Origin: Maricaulis sp.
GTDB taxonomy: Bacteria > Pseudomonadota > Alphaproteobacteria > Caulobacterales > Maricaulaceae
Assembly: GCA_002694345.1 (NCBI GenBank)
Contig: NZLV01000082.1
Coordinates: 1 to 5,864, forward strand
Reading direction: 5' to 3'
Length of the DNA stretch: 5,864 nucleotides
Part shown: piece by piece, positions 1-5,864 of the stretch
How the letters are laid out: every line of letters starts with the position of its first letter
Numbering within the stretch: the first letter of the stretch is position 1
Notes under the pieces: generated by a model
What the model was told of the DNA's origin: nothing
Databases searched by the model: none
The model's input: the letters and a program-made list of their open reading frames with translations, nothing else
Translations under genes and position numbers: made by a program

Positions 1-1865
1 ACCTCGCCATTGGAGACCCAGTGATAGTCCCAGCCCCAAGCATAGCCGCTCTGCGGGAAGGTCTGACGGAAATCGAGGGCGAGTTCCCACTCACGCGGGC
101 CCGACCAGACCCGGTCTTCGCCGGTCAGCGGGTCTTCCACATTCGTGTTGTACCACTCCAGGAAGACGTCCAGCACGGCATTGGACAGGCCGAACCGGTC
201 CAGCGGTGTGGTCAGATTGCCGGTGATGCGCAGATTGGTGCCATCGCCGATATTGCCCGGGGCGTCGAACACGCCGGTCGGCGTCGTGATCGGCACCCAG
301 CCATCCAGATCCTCGACCATGTCATAGCCGATCTGCAATGAGGCCGAGCCGTCATCGCCGAAGCGGTGCTCCCATTCCGCTTCCAGCGTCCAGGTCCGCT
401 GGGGCACGTAGTCCGGATTGCCGAGCGTGGAATTGTTGTCCTGCACGTCGACCGACGAGGCGAATTTGTCGAATTCCAGCTGGGCGACATCACGGCGGGC
501 CGTGAAGCGGATGCGATTGTCTTCGTCCTGGCGCCAATTCACGGTCACGCTCGGCTTGGCATAGGTGAAGGAGCGCGACTGGGCTGCATCACCGGTCTGC
601 TCGATCTCGGAGATCTCATAGCGCAGGCCCGACTCGATACTCAGACGGTCATTGACCTGCCAGACATGGTTGGCGAACAGCTCGCTGCGGGTCTCTTCCA
701 CACGGGTCGAGGTGACCGGCAGCTGGATCGGCGTGACCGTGACCCCGTCATCATCGAACAGGTTCACCGTCGTATCGCGTGCATTGACCGCAGTCTCGGC
801 ACCGAATTCCAGATTGTGATTGGGGATCCGGTTCCAGTTGAAGGTTTGGCGCAGCGCCGTTTCCTCATACTCGCCATCGGCAACCACAATCGTAGCCCCC
901 ACAAAGCCGGTCTGGGCGTCGTAGAAGGCATAGGGTTCCGGTCCGTCATCCCAGCGTTCGCGGGAGGCGAGCAGGATGGTTTCCGAGGAGAAGTGGTCGG
1001 TGACATCGCGGGCATAGGTGATCGTGCCGGACCCGGAACTGCCATAGTTCACCGTCTCGTTGAGCTCGATGAAAAGCGGGTCGCCATTCGGTGCGAACCC
1101 GTAATTGGCGCGATTGCGGTGCCAATCCCAGTATTGTCCGCGCGCGTCCAGGCGCAGGCTGGACCGCTCGTCCAGCGTCCAGTTGACCGACAGGGTTGGC
1201 ACGAATTCGGAATAGCGCCGCTGATCGCTGTCGCGTGCGAAGAATTCCTGATCGCCGGCCGCATCGAAGCGCTCTTCGCGCCGGCGCACGCGATTGCCGG
1301 AGAAACCCGTATCTACGCCCAGCGTCACATCGGCATCGCCCAGAGGGAAGGAATAGGACAGCTGGTGGCGGGTGCCGACCCGGCCGGAATCCGACAGGGT
1401 GACATTGCCCGTCCAGGCGCCGGACCGGCCGGCACCTTCGCGCAGGATCACATTCACCAGACGAGGATGCCCGCGCATATTGTATTGCGGCAGGGCCTCC
1501 TGGATCAGCTCGATGTGCGCGACGTCTTCCATCGGAATGCGCTGAAGGACGGTTTCCAGGGTCAGGGATTTGTTCGACGGGCGGGCGCCATTGATCAGCA
1601 GGTTGCCGAAACTGTCGCCCAGGCCACGGCGGTCCGTATCCCCGTTGGACAGGGAAAAGCCGGGAACGCGCGAAACCATGTCCAGCGCGGTGACCGGTGA
1701 ATAGGTGGAGAAGAAATTGGGGGCGTAGACCGCAACCCCGTTCTGGCTCGGTTGCTGGGGAGCGGCGGCTTCGACCGCCGCATCGTCCCGGAGGGCCCAG
1801 GCCGAACTTCCCAAAAGTGCTACTGTCGCGGCCCCTGTGACCACGCCGAATACTGTCCCTCGCAT
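1..1865 (-). CDS. TonB-dependent outer-membrane receptor (3' end beyond window)
   Basis: An uninterrupted minus-strand frame runs from ATG at 1865 to the left edge: 621 full codons and no stop. Residues 1-24 form a signal peptide ending in a Sec-type AWA site. Residues about 44-145 read as a TonB plug domain: a VYAPNFF start, ALDMVSRVPGF (60-70), the LLINGARPSNKS loop (89-100), RIPMEDVAHIELI (109-121) and LVNVILREG (136-144). From about 150 on, alternating aromatic and polar strands rich in Tyr, Trp, Asn and Asp fit an outer-membrane beta-barrel, including a late GNPDYVPQRTWTLE segment (482-495) resembling the conserved GNPxLxPE barrel motif. I see no obvious TonB box and no N-terminal carboxypeptidase-like or FecA signalling domain. 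Such receptors import siderophores, cobalamin, sugars or other ligands using TonB energy; the substrate cannot be told. AGGGA at 1870-1874 lies 4 nt before this ATG. An in-frame ATG at 1901 would add 12 residues but lacks a clear ribosome site. Confidence 0.9.
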   Translation of the reverse strand, partial: MRGTVFGVVTGAATVALLGSSAWALRDDAAVEAAAPQQPSQNGVAVYAPNFFSTYSPVTALDMVSRVPGFSLSNGDTDRRGLGDSFGNLLINGARPSNKSLTLETVLQRIPMEDVAHIELIQEALPQYNMRGHPRLVNVILREGAGRSGAWTGNVTLSDSGRVGTRHQLSYSFPLGDADVTLGVDTGFSGNRVRRREERFDAAGDQEFFARDSDQRRYSEFVPTLSVNWTLDERSSLRLDARGQYWDWHRNRANYGFAPNGDPLFIELNETVNYGSSGSGTITYARDVTDHFSSETILLASRERWDDGPEPYAFYDAQTGFVGATIVVADGEYEETALRQTFNWNRIPNHNLEFGAETAVNARDTTVNLFDDDGVTVTPIQLPVTSTRVEETRSELFANHVWQVNDRLSIESGLRYEISEIEQTGDAAQSRSFTYAKPSVTVNWRQDEDNRIRFTARRDVAQLEFDKFASSVDVQDNNSTLGNPDYVPQRTWTLEAEWEHRFGDDGSASLQIGYDMVEDLDGWVPITTPTGVFDAPGNIGDGTNLRITGNLTTPLDRFGLSNAVLDVFLEWYNTNVEDPLTGEDRVWSGPREWELALDFRQTFPQSGYAWGWDYHWVSNGE

Positions 1866-1895
1866 AATGTCCCTAACGCTTGTGCCTGCCCTGGC

Positions 1896-1913
1896 CCCCA
1901 TGAGGGAGTGGGG
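1896..1913 (-). other. Short inverted repeat in the receptor leader
   Basis: CCCCA (1896-1900) and TGGGG (1909-1913) can pair as a 5-bp stem with an 8-nt loop. The structure covers the alternative upstream ATG at 1899-1901 and lies about 30 nt before the preferred start at 1865. It is short, so it may be chance in GC-rich sequence. Confidence 0.3.
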
Positions 1914-1939
1914 TAGTACAGGTCGAACCCTTATCAAAT

Positions 1940-1955
1940 GTAAGGATCGGTAAGG
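1940..1955. repeat. Tandem GTAAGG direct repeat, 10-bp period
   Basis: GTAAGG occurs at 1940-1945 and again at 1950-1955, one helical turn apart, in the gap upstream of the receptor gene. On the receptor's strand it reads as two CCTTAC half-sites. Direct repeats at 10-11 bp are typical of sites for OmpR/PhoB-type response regulators. The identity of any binding protein is unknown, and a six-base repeat could be coincidental. Confidence 0.4.
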
Positions 1956-1986
1956 TGCATCACAGGCGCGTTATGGTGCGGTGCAG

Positions 1987-3402
1987 CTAGCCGCCAGCGC
2001 CGCCGACGGTCAGTCCGGAGATCTTCAGGCTGGGTTGGCCAACGCCCACGGGGACGCCTTGGCCGCCCTTGCCGCAGACCCCGACACCCGGGTCCATGGC
2101 GAAGTCATCGCCGATCATTTCGACACGGGTGAGGGCGGTCGGTCCATCCCCGATCAGGGTGGCGCCCTTCACGGGTGCGACGACTTTCCCGTCCTGCACG
2201 CGATAGGCTTCGGTGCACTGGAAGACGAATTTGCCGGAGGTGATATCGACCTGGCCGCCGCCGAAATTCACGGCGTAGATGCCGTCCTTCAGGCTTTCGA
2301 TCATTTCCTCGCGCTTGTGCTCGCCCGCCAGCATGTAGGTATTGGTCATGCGCGGCATCGGGGCGTGGGCATAGCTCTCCCGGCGGCCATTGCCGGTCGG
2401 CTTCTGGCCCATCAGGCGGGCATTCATCCGGTCCTGCATGTAGCCGACCAGCTTGCCGTCCTCGATCAGCACGGTGCGTTCGGTGGGCGTGCCCTCATCA
2501 TCAATGGTCAGCGAACCGCGGCGTTCCGCCATGGTGCCGTCATCGATCACCGTCACACCCTTGGCGGCGACCTGTTCGCCCATCCGGCCGGAGAAGGCGG
2601 ACGTGCCCTTGCGGTTGAAATCGCCTTCCAGCCCGTGACCGACGGCTTCGTGCAGTAGAACGGCCGGCCAGCCGGACCCCAGCACAACGTCGAACACGCC
2701 GGCCGGTGCGTCCACGGCATCCAGATTGACGCGGGCAATGCGCATGGCTTCATCCGCCAGCGGCTTCCAGGCGTCCGGCGCAATCCAGCGATCGAACTCG
2801 GCGCGACCACCCGCGCCGGCAGACCCGGTCTCGCGTCGGCCATTGCGCTCCACGGTCACCTGGACATTCAGGCGGACCAGCGGGCGGATATCCGTCTTCA
2901 TGTCGCCATTGGCCCGGATGATGGAGATATTGCGCTTGGAGCCGGCGATCGAGCAGGACACCTGGACGACGCTGGCATCCTTGGTCCGGCAATAGGCGTC
3001 GATCTCCTGCAGCAGTTTCACCTTGGTGTCGAAGACCGGGTGCGCGACCGGATCGACGGCATCGTAGAGCTTGCGGTTCGTGCCCATGGGGGCGTCGGCC
3101 AGGATGCCGCTATGGCCCCGGCGCGCGGCGCCTGCCGTTTCGGCGGCGCGTTTCACGGCGGCCAGGGTCGGGTCGGATGAGTGCGCATAGCCAAAGGCCT
3201 CGCCCGCGACACAGCGCAGGCCGAAGCCGCGATTGCTGTCGAAACTGGCGGATTTGAGCCGGCCGTCATCAAAGACCAGGGCCTCGGACACTGCCGTCTC
3301 CAGGAAGAGTTCGCCATCGTCGGCACCGGCCAGCGTATCAGCCAGAACCGGGGCGACGTCGTCCGCGTCGAATTCGAATTGGCTGATCGGTTCGTCTGAC
3401 AT
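1987..3402 (-). CDS. tldD: Metalloprotease TldD
   Basis: This 471-residue protein matches my memory of E. coli TldD (about 480 residues) over its whole length. TldD pairs with TldE/PmbA in a cytoplasmic heterodimeric zinc protease that degrades unfolded peptides; in enterobacteria it matures microcin B17 and helps degrade the antitoxin CcdA. The HExxxH motif HEAVGHGLEGDFNR begins at H251, with H251 and H256 as metal ligands and E252 as the general base. The third ligand is C443 in GVGVCGKGGQ. Other family blocks are DIRPLVRL (171-178), IDDEGTP (300-306), GNGRRESYAHAPMPRMTNT (337-355), NFGGGQVDITSGKFVF (379-394) and the C-terminal PVGVGQPSLKISGLTVGG. The frame stays open to an ATG at 3540, which would add 46 residues rich in Ala, Ser and Pro. 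I chose 3402 because GCGGAG sits 8 nt upstream and the extension resembles nothing in the family. TldE is not in the window. The gene is divergent from coxB. Confidence 0.95.
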   Translation of the reverse strand: MSDEPISQFEFDADDVAPVLADTLAGADDGELFLETAVSEALVFDDGRLKSASFDSNRGFGLRCVAGEAFGYAHSSDPTLAAVKRAAETAGAARRGHSGILADAPMGTNRKLYDAVDPVAHPVFDTKVKLLQEIDAYCRTKDASVVQVSCSIAGSKRNISIIRANGDMKTDIRPLVRLNVQVTVERNGRRETGSAGAGGRAEFDRWIAPDAWKPLADEAMRIARVNLDAVDAPAGVFDVVLGSGWPAVLLHEAVGHGLEGDFNRKGTSAFSGRMGEQVAAKGVTVIDDGTMAERRGSLTIDDEGTPTERTVLIEDGKLVGYMQDRMNARLMGQKPTGNGRRESYAHAPMPRMTNTYMLAGEHKREEMIESLKDGIYAVNFGGGQVDITSGKFVFQCTEAYRVQDGKVVAPVKGATLIGDGPTALTRVEMIGDDFAMDPGVGVCGKGGQGVPVGVGQPSLKISGLTVGGAGG

Positions 3403-3410
3403 GGGGCGCA

Positions 3411-3416
3411 CTCCGC
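3411..3416 (-). promoter_or_regulatory. Ribosome binding site deciding the tldD start
   Basis: On the minus strand this reads GCGGAG, and its GGAG core is 8 nt before the ATG at 3402. The other in-frame ATGs, at 3438 and 3540, have no comparable purine run. A TTG at about 3420 (codon 41 of the long frame), preceded by AGGGAAG, is a weaker competitor that would add only six residues. Confidence 0.55.
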
Positions 3417-3622
3417 TCAAGGCTTCTTCCCTAGACATAGTCGAGCCGGCAGCGGCTGCAAACTCATCGCGCTGTGCGGTGGCCGGGGAAGATGCAGCTT
3501 GTGGGTCAGGCGAGTCGAAAGCTGAGACGATTGGCCGCATCAGCGGATTGTCGCAGGCGCGCTAGACCGCTGTGATTGTTGTTTGTTTCGTGGGCGGGGC
3601 GATATCGCGGTTTCGGAACGAT

Positions 3623-3663
3623 CAGAAAACAGCTTGGATTTCAACGTCCTGCGCCGTTTTCTG
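3623..3663. repeat. Perfect 8-bp inverted repeat with 25-bp spacer
   Basis: CAGAAAAC at 3623-3630 is exactly reversed as GTTTTCTG at 3656-3663. The arm centres are 33 bp apart, about three helical turns. The repeat lies roughly 80-120 bp upstream of the predicted coxB transcription start and upstream of tldD, where a shared operator could sit. It is followed by no T-run and is too widely spaced for a good terminator. Confidence 0.4.
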
Positions 3664-3705
3664 CCGAATTGTGCGAATGTCGGTACAAAAAATGCCGTTG
3701 ATGGC

Positions 3706-3734
3706 CTGACAGGGCCGGGGACGGGCTCTATATT
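3706..3734 (+). promoter_or_regulatory. Candidate sigma70-type promoter for coxBA
   Basis: CTGACA (3706-3711) differs from the TTGACA consensus at one base. It is followed after exactly 17 bp by TATATT (3729-3734), one base from TATAAT. Transcription would begin near 3741, giving a leader of about 50 nt before the coxB ATG at 3791. Position, strand and spacing all fit; alphaproteobacterial promoters often stray from this consensus, so the match is good but unproven. Confidence 0.5.
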
Positions 3735-3745
3735 CCGCCGCCATC

Positions 3746-3763
3746 GGCGGGGGGTTCCCTGCC
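3746..3763 (+). other. GC-rich hairpin in the coxB 5' leader
   Basis: GGCGGGG-type bases at 3746-3752 pair with CCCTGCC at 3757-3763, giving a 7-bp stem with one G-U pair and a GGTT loop. If transcription starts near 3741, the hairpin lies within the first 25 nt of the mRNA. A 5'-proximal stem can protect a message from RNase E-type decay. It ends 18 nt before the ribosome site, so it should not block initiation at 3791, but it would hamper use of the ATG at 3767. Confidence 0.4.
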
Positions 3764-3781
3764 CTAATGCCTGACTTGTAT

Positions 3782-3788
3782 GGGGAAG
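3782..3788 (+). promoter_or_regulatory. Ribosome binding site deciding the coxB start
   Basis: The purine run GGGGAAG ends two bases before the ATG at 3791. The in-frame ATG at 3767 has no such run at a suitable distance, and starting there would put eight extra residues, including an acidic DLYGE stretch, ahead of the signal peptide. Confidence 0.6.
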
Positions 3789-3790
3789 CC

Positions 3791-4630
3791 ATGCGATTCC
3801 TGACCGCACTTGCGCTCACTTGGATGACAGCCGCCACCGGCGCCTTCGCGACGCCCGGCCAACCGACCGACGGACATCTGGGCTTTCAGCCCGCGGTGAC
3901 GCCGATCGCCGAGCGGATCCACGAATTCCACAATCTTCTGCTGTGGATCATTATCCCGATCACCATCTTCGTGATGGGCCTGCTCCTGTGGGTGATCATT
4001 CGTTACAACCGCAAGGCCAACCCGACGCCTTCCAAGAACAGCCACAATACGCTGCTTGAGGTCGTGTGGACGGCAGCGCCGATCGGCATTCTGGTCGTGA
4101 TCGCGGTCTTCTCCTTCCCGCTCCTGTATTTCCAGGACGAGATCCCGGAAGCCGACTTCACCATCAAGGCCACCGGCTACCAGTGGTATTGGGGCTATGA
4201 GTATCCGGACCACGAAGTCCCGGAATTCATCTCCTCCATGGTGGCTGAGGAAGACCTGGCTGACGATCAGCTGCGCAACCTGTCCGTTGACTACCCGCTG
4301 GTGGTTCCGGTCGGTGCGACGGTCCGCCTCCAGGTGACGGCTGCCGACGTGATCCACAACTGGGCGATGCCGGCCTTCGGCACCAAGATGGATGCCATCC
4401 CGGGCCGCATCAACGAAGCCTGGTTCCAGGTGAACGAGGAAGGCACGTATTACGGTCAGTGCTCCGAACTGTGCGGGATCCGCCACGCCTTCATGCCGAT
4501 CGAAGTGCATGCGGTGTCGCAGTCCACGTTCGATGCCTGGGTGGAAGCCGGTCCGGGTTCGGACGAGGCCAATGCCATCATTGCTGAATACTCCGCCGCG
4601 CGGGAAACGCGCCTGGCGCAACTCGACTAG
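3791..4630 (+). CDS. coxB: Cytochrome c oxidase subunit II (CuA subunit)
   Basis: This is also called ctaC. Its 279 residues form a complete subunit II of an aa3-type oxidase, which accepts electrons from periplasmic cytochrome c. Residues 1-20 look like a cleaved signal peptide ending AFA. Two membrane spans follow at about 47-70 and 92-114. The aromatic GYQWYWGYEYP stretch (129-139) is the conserved electron-entry region. The cupredoxin-like periplasmic domain carries the full CuA set: H189 in DVIHNWAMP, C224 and C228 in CSELCG, E226, H232 and M235. The residues just after the cysteines read IRHAFMP rather than the commoner VNHGFMP, with the ligands kept. A tail of about 30 residues (250-279) follows the CuA domain. 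There is no C-terminal cytochrome c domain, so this is not a caa3 enzyme. Translation begins at 3791 on ribosome-site grounds. The stop is 14 bp before coxA, which points to one operon. Confidence 0.96.
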   Translation: MRFLTALALTWMTAATGAFATPGQPTDGHLGFQPAVTPIAERIHEFHNLLLWIIIPITIFVMGLLLWVIIRYNRKANPTPSKNSHNTLLEVVWTAAPIGILVVIAVFSFPLLYFQDEIPEADFTIKATGYQWYWGYEYPDHEVPEFISSMVAEEDLADDQLRNLSVDYPLVVPVGATVRLQVTAADVIHNWAMPAFGTKMDAIPGRINEAWFQVNEEGTYYGQCSELCGIRHAFMPIEVHAVSQSTFDAWVEAGPGSDEANAIIAEYSAARETRLAQLD

Positions 4631-4644
4631 GGATGGGCTGAACC

Positions 4645-5864
4645 ATGTCTGCTGACGCTGCTACGCACGACGATCACACGCCGTCCATGTGGGACTGGCG
4701 CCGTTGGGTCTTCTCCACCAACCACAAGGACATCGGCACGATGTACCTGATCTTCGCGATCTTCGCGGGGATCATCGGTGGTGGCCTGTCCGGCCTGATG
4801 CGCTGGGAGCTCGCCGAGCCGGGCCTGCAGGTCTTCAACAACGGCTTCTGGGGCAATGAGCACAACTATAATGTTGCCACCACGATGCACGGCCTGATCA
4901 TGATCTTCTTCATGGTCATGCCGGCGATGATCGGGGGCTTCGGCAACTGGTTCGTGCCGCTCATGATCGGGGCGCCTGACATGGCCTTCCCGCGCATGAA
5001 CAACATCTCCTTCTGGCTGCTGCCTTTCGCTTTCATCCTGGCGGTGATGTCGATGTTCGTGCCGGGTGCCGGTGGCGATATGGGCTTCGGCGGGGGCTGG
5101 GTGCTTTACCCGCCGCTCTCGACGTCCGGCCATAACGGGCCGGCCATGGACCTGCTGATCCTGTCCCTGCACATCGCCGGTGTCAGCTCGATCCTGGGTT
5201 CCATCAACTTCATCACCACCATCTTCAACATGCGCGCTCCGGGCATGACCATCCACAAGATGCCGCTCTTCGTCTGGTCGGTTCTGGTGACGGTCTTCCT
5301 TCTGCTGCTGTCGCTGCCGGTTCTGGCCGGCGCCCTGACCATGCTGCTGACGGACCGCAATTTCGGCACGGCCTTCTTCGCGCCGGAAGGTGGCGGCGAC
5401 CCGGTGATGTACCAGCACCTGTTCTGGTTCTTCGGTCACCCGGAAGTCTACATCCTGATCCTGCCGGGCTTCGGCATCATCTCGCACATCGTGTCGACCT
5501 TCTCCCGCAAGCCGATCTTCGGTTATCTGGGGATGGCCTACGCCATGGTCGCGATCGGCTTCATCGGCTTCATCGTGTGGGCTCACCACATGTACACGGT
5601 CGGCATGCCGGTGGACCTGAAGGCCTACTTCGTGGCGGCCACCATGGTCATCGCGGTTCCCACGGGCATCAAGATCTTCTCCTGGATCGCGACCATGTGG
5701 GGCGGCTCGATTGAATTCAAGGTTCCGATGCTCTGGGCGATTGGTTTCATCTTCCTGTTCACCGTTGGCGGTGTGACGGGTGTCGTTCTGGCGAACGCCG
5801 GTATCGACCACGCCCTGCACGACACATACTATGTTGTGGCGCACTTCCACTATGTGCTGTCGCT
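4645..5864 (+). CDS. coxA: Cytochrome c oxidase subunit I (3' end beyond window)
   Basis: This is also called ctaD. The frame is open from ATG 4645 to the right edge: 406 codons, roughly three quarters of a usual 530-560-residue subunit I. It is the catalytic, proton-pumping subunit of the aa3 heme-copper oxidase in the inner membrane. Heme a ligands are H82 (TMHG) and H402; the heme a3 ligand is H400 (VVAHFHYV). CuB is held by H265 (FFGHPEVY), H314 and H315 (WAHH), and Y269 is the tyrosine expected to crosslink to H265. E267, D112 (APDMAFPRMNN) and N119 give a complete D-channel, and K343 with T340 (PTGIKIF) the K-channel, so this is an A1-type oxidase. About nine of twelve membrane helices are complete here. 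GGGATGGG lies between the coxB stop and this ATG and provides the ribosome site. No frame break or missing key residue is visible. Confidence 0.97.
   Translation, partial: MSADAATHDDHTPSMWDWRRWVFSTNHKDIGTMYLIFAIFAGIIGGGLSGLMRWELAEPGLQVFNNGFWGNEHNYNVATTMHGLIMIFFMVMPAMIGGFGNWFVPLMIGAPDMAFPRMNNISFWLLPFAFILAVMSMFVPGAGGDMGFGGGWVLYPPLSTSGHNGPAMDLLILSLHIAGVSSILGSINFITTIFNMRAPGMTIHKMPLFVWSVLVTVFLLLLSLPVLAGALTMLLTDRNFGTAFFAPEGGGDPVMYQHLFWFFGHPEVYILILPGFGIISHIVSTFSRKPIFGYLGMAYAMVAIGFIGFIVWAHHMYTVGMPVDLKAYFVAATMVIAVPTGIKIFSWIATMWGGSIEFKVPMLWAIGFIFLFTVGGVTGVVLANAGIDHALHDTYYVVAHFHYVLS

Larger units (their letters stand above)
1866..1986. other. Intergenic gap between tldD and the TonB receptor
   Basis: This 121-bp gap separates the tldD stop from the receptor start on the same strand. 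It holds two GTAAGG copies exactly 10 bp apart and a short CCCCA/TGGGG hairpin. I found no stem followed by a T-run that would serve as an intrinsic terminator for tldD, so read-through into the receptor cannot be excluded. No -35/-10 pair for the receptor is convincing to my eye. Confidence 0.6.
3403..3790. other. Divergent control region between tldD and coxB
   Basis: This stretch of 388 bp holds no gene I can support. The open frames across it are short and resemble no family I know; the minus-strand one is simply the upstream extension of tldD. It must carry both the leftward tldD promoter and the rightward coxB promoter. The rightward one has a good candidate at 3706-3734. For tldD I found no convincing -35/-10 pair. 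The stretch at roughly 3570-3700 is more AT-rich than the flanking genes and contains an 8-bp inverted repeat. No invasion-associated (ialB-like) gene lies here, although I recall one near tldD and coxB in some Rhizobiales. Confidence 0.6.

Noticed and set aside
366..1700. Long plus-strand open frame (444 codons) across the receptor gene
   Set aside because: It is antisense to the receptor, whose minus-strand frame has a signal peptide, a plug domain and barrel-like sequence. The plus-strand product looks like no known family and reflects the low stop frequency of GC-rich codons.
1896..1913. Possible intrinsic terminator for tldD
   Set aside because: The stem is only 5 bp and is not followed by a T-run on the minus strand, so it does not meet the usual pattern.
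1981..2658. Plus-strand open frame of 225 codons across tldD
   Set aside because: It is antisense to the conserved catalytic part of tldD and has no recognisable domain or ribosome site.
3541..3572. CAGCGG / CCGCTG inverted repeat with a 20-bp spacer upstream of tldD
   Set aside because: Six-base GC-rich arms at this distance are expected by chance in such sequence, and there is no T-run or promoter overlap to give it meaning.
3669..3688. TTGT ... ACAA imperfect dyad upstream of the coxB promoter, considered as an FNR/FixK or CRP-like box
   Set aside because: It lacks the TTGAT/ATCAA or TGTGA/TCACA half-sites and their spacing. The match is only four to five bases per arm.
3764..4621. Minus-strand open frame of 285 codons across coxB
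   Set aside because: It mirrors coxB almost exactly, and its composition (many Arg, His, Asp, Gly) is typical of antisense translation of a GC-rich gene.
4627..5850. Minus-strand open frame of 407 codons across coxA
   Set aside because: It is antisense to an unmistakable subunit I gene. The His, Arg and Asp-rich product is what reverse translation of a membrane protein in GC-rich DNA produces.

Overview
The window looks like ordinary chromosomal DNA from a GC-rich alphaproteobacterium. The CoxA and CoxB sequences are of the alphaproteobacterial aa3 type, the TldD is close to textbook, and a tldD gene lying beside the cox cluster is an arrangement I recall from alphaproteobacteria. The TonB receptor has a plug variant I associate with Caulobacterales and Sphingomonadales. 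A Caulobacterales or Maricaulales relative (Maricaulis or Hyphomonas type) is my best guess, from protein style only.

Layout. Positions 1-1865 (minus strand) hold the first 621 codons of a TonB-dependent outer-membrane receptor whose 3' end lies outside the window. A gap of about 120 bp follows, with a 10-bp-spaced GTAAGG repeat and a small hairpin but no convincing terminator. Positions 1987-3402 (minus) hold tldD. Positions 3403-3790 form a divergent control region with no credible gene; it contains an 8-bp inverted repeat, a good sigma70-like promoter facing right, and a leader hairpin. Positions 3791-4630 (plus) hold coxB (ctaC), and positions 4645 to the right edge (plus) hold the first 406 codons of coxA (ctaD).

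How the genes work together. CoxB takes electrons from cytochrome c through its CuA centre and passes them to the heme a / heme a3-CuB centres of CoxA, forming the core of a proton-pumping aa3 cytochrome c oxidase. The 14-bp spacing and shared strand indicate one operon that probably continues to the right with assembly genes and subunit III. TldD normally works with TldE/PmbA as a metalloprotease; its partner is not in view. The receptor is probably a separate nutrient-uptake function.

I found no evidence of a new biological system here. The most useful second looks are the regulatory structure of the divergent tldD/coxB region, the true tldD start, and the repeat upstream of the receptor. 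Both edge genes are open at the window boundary.
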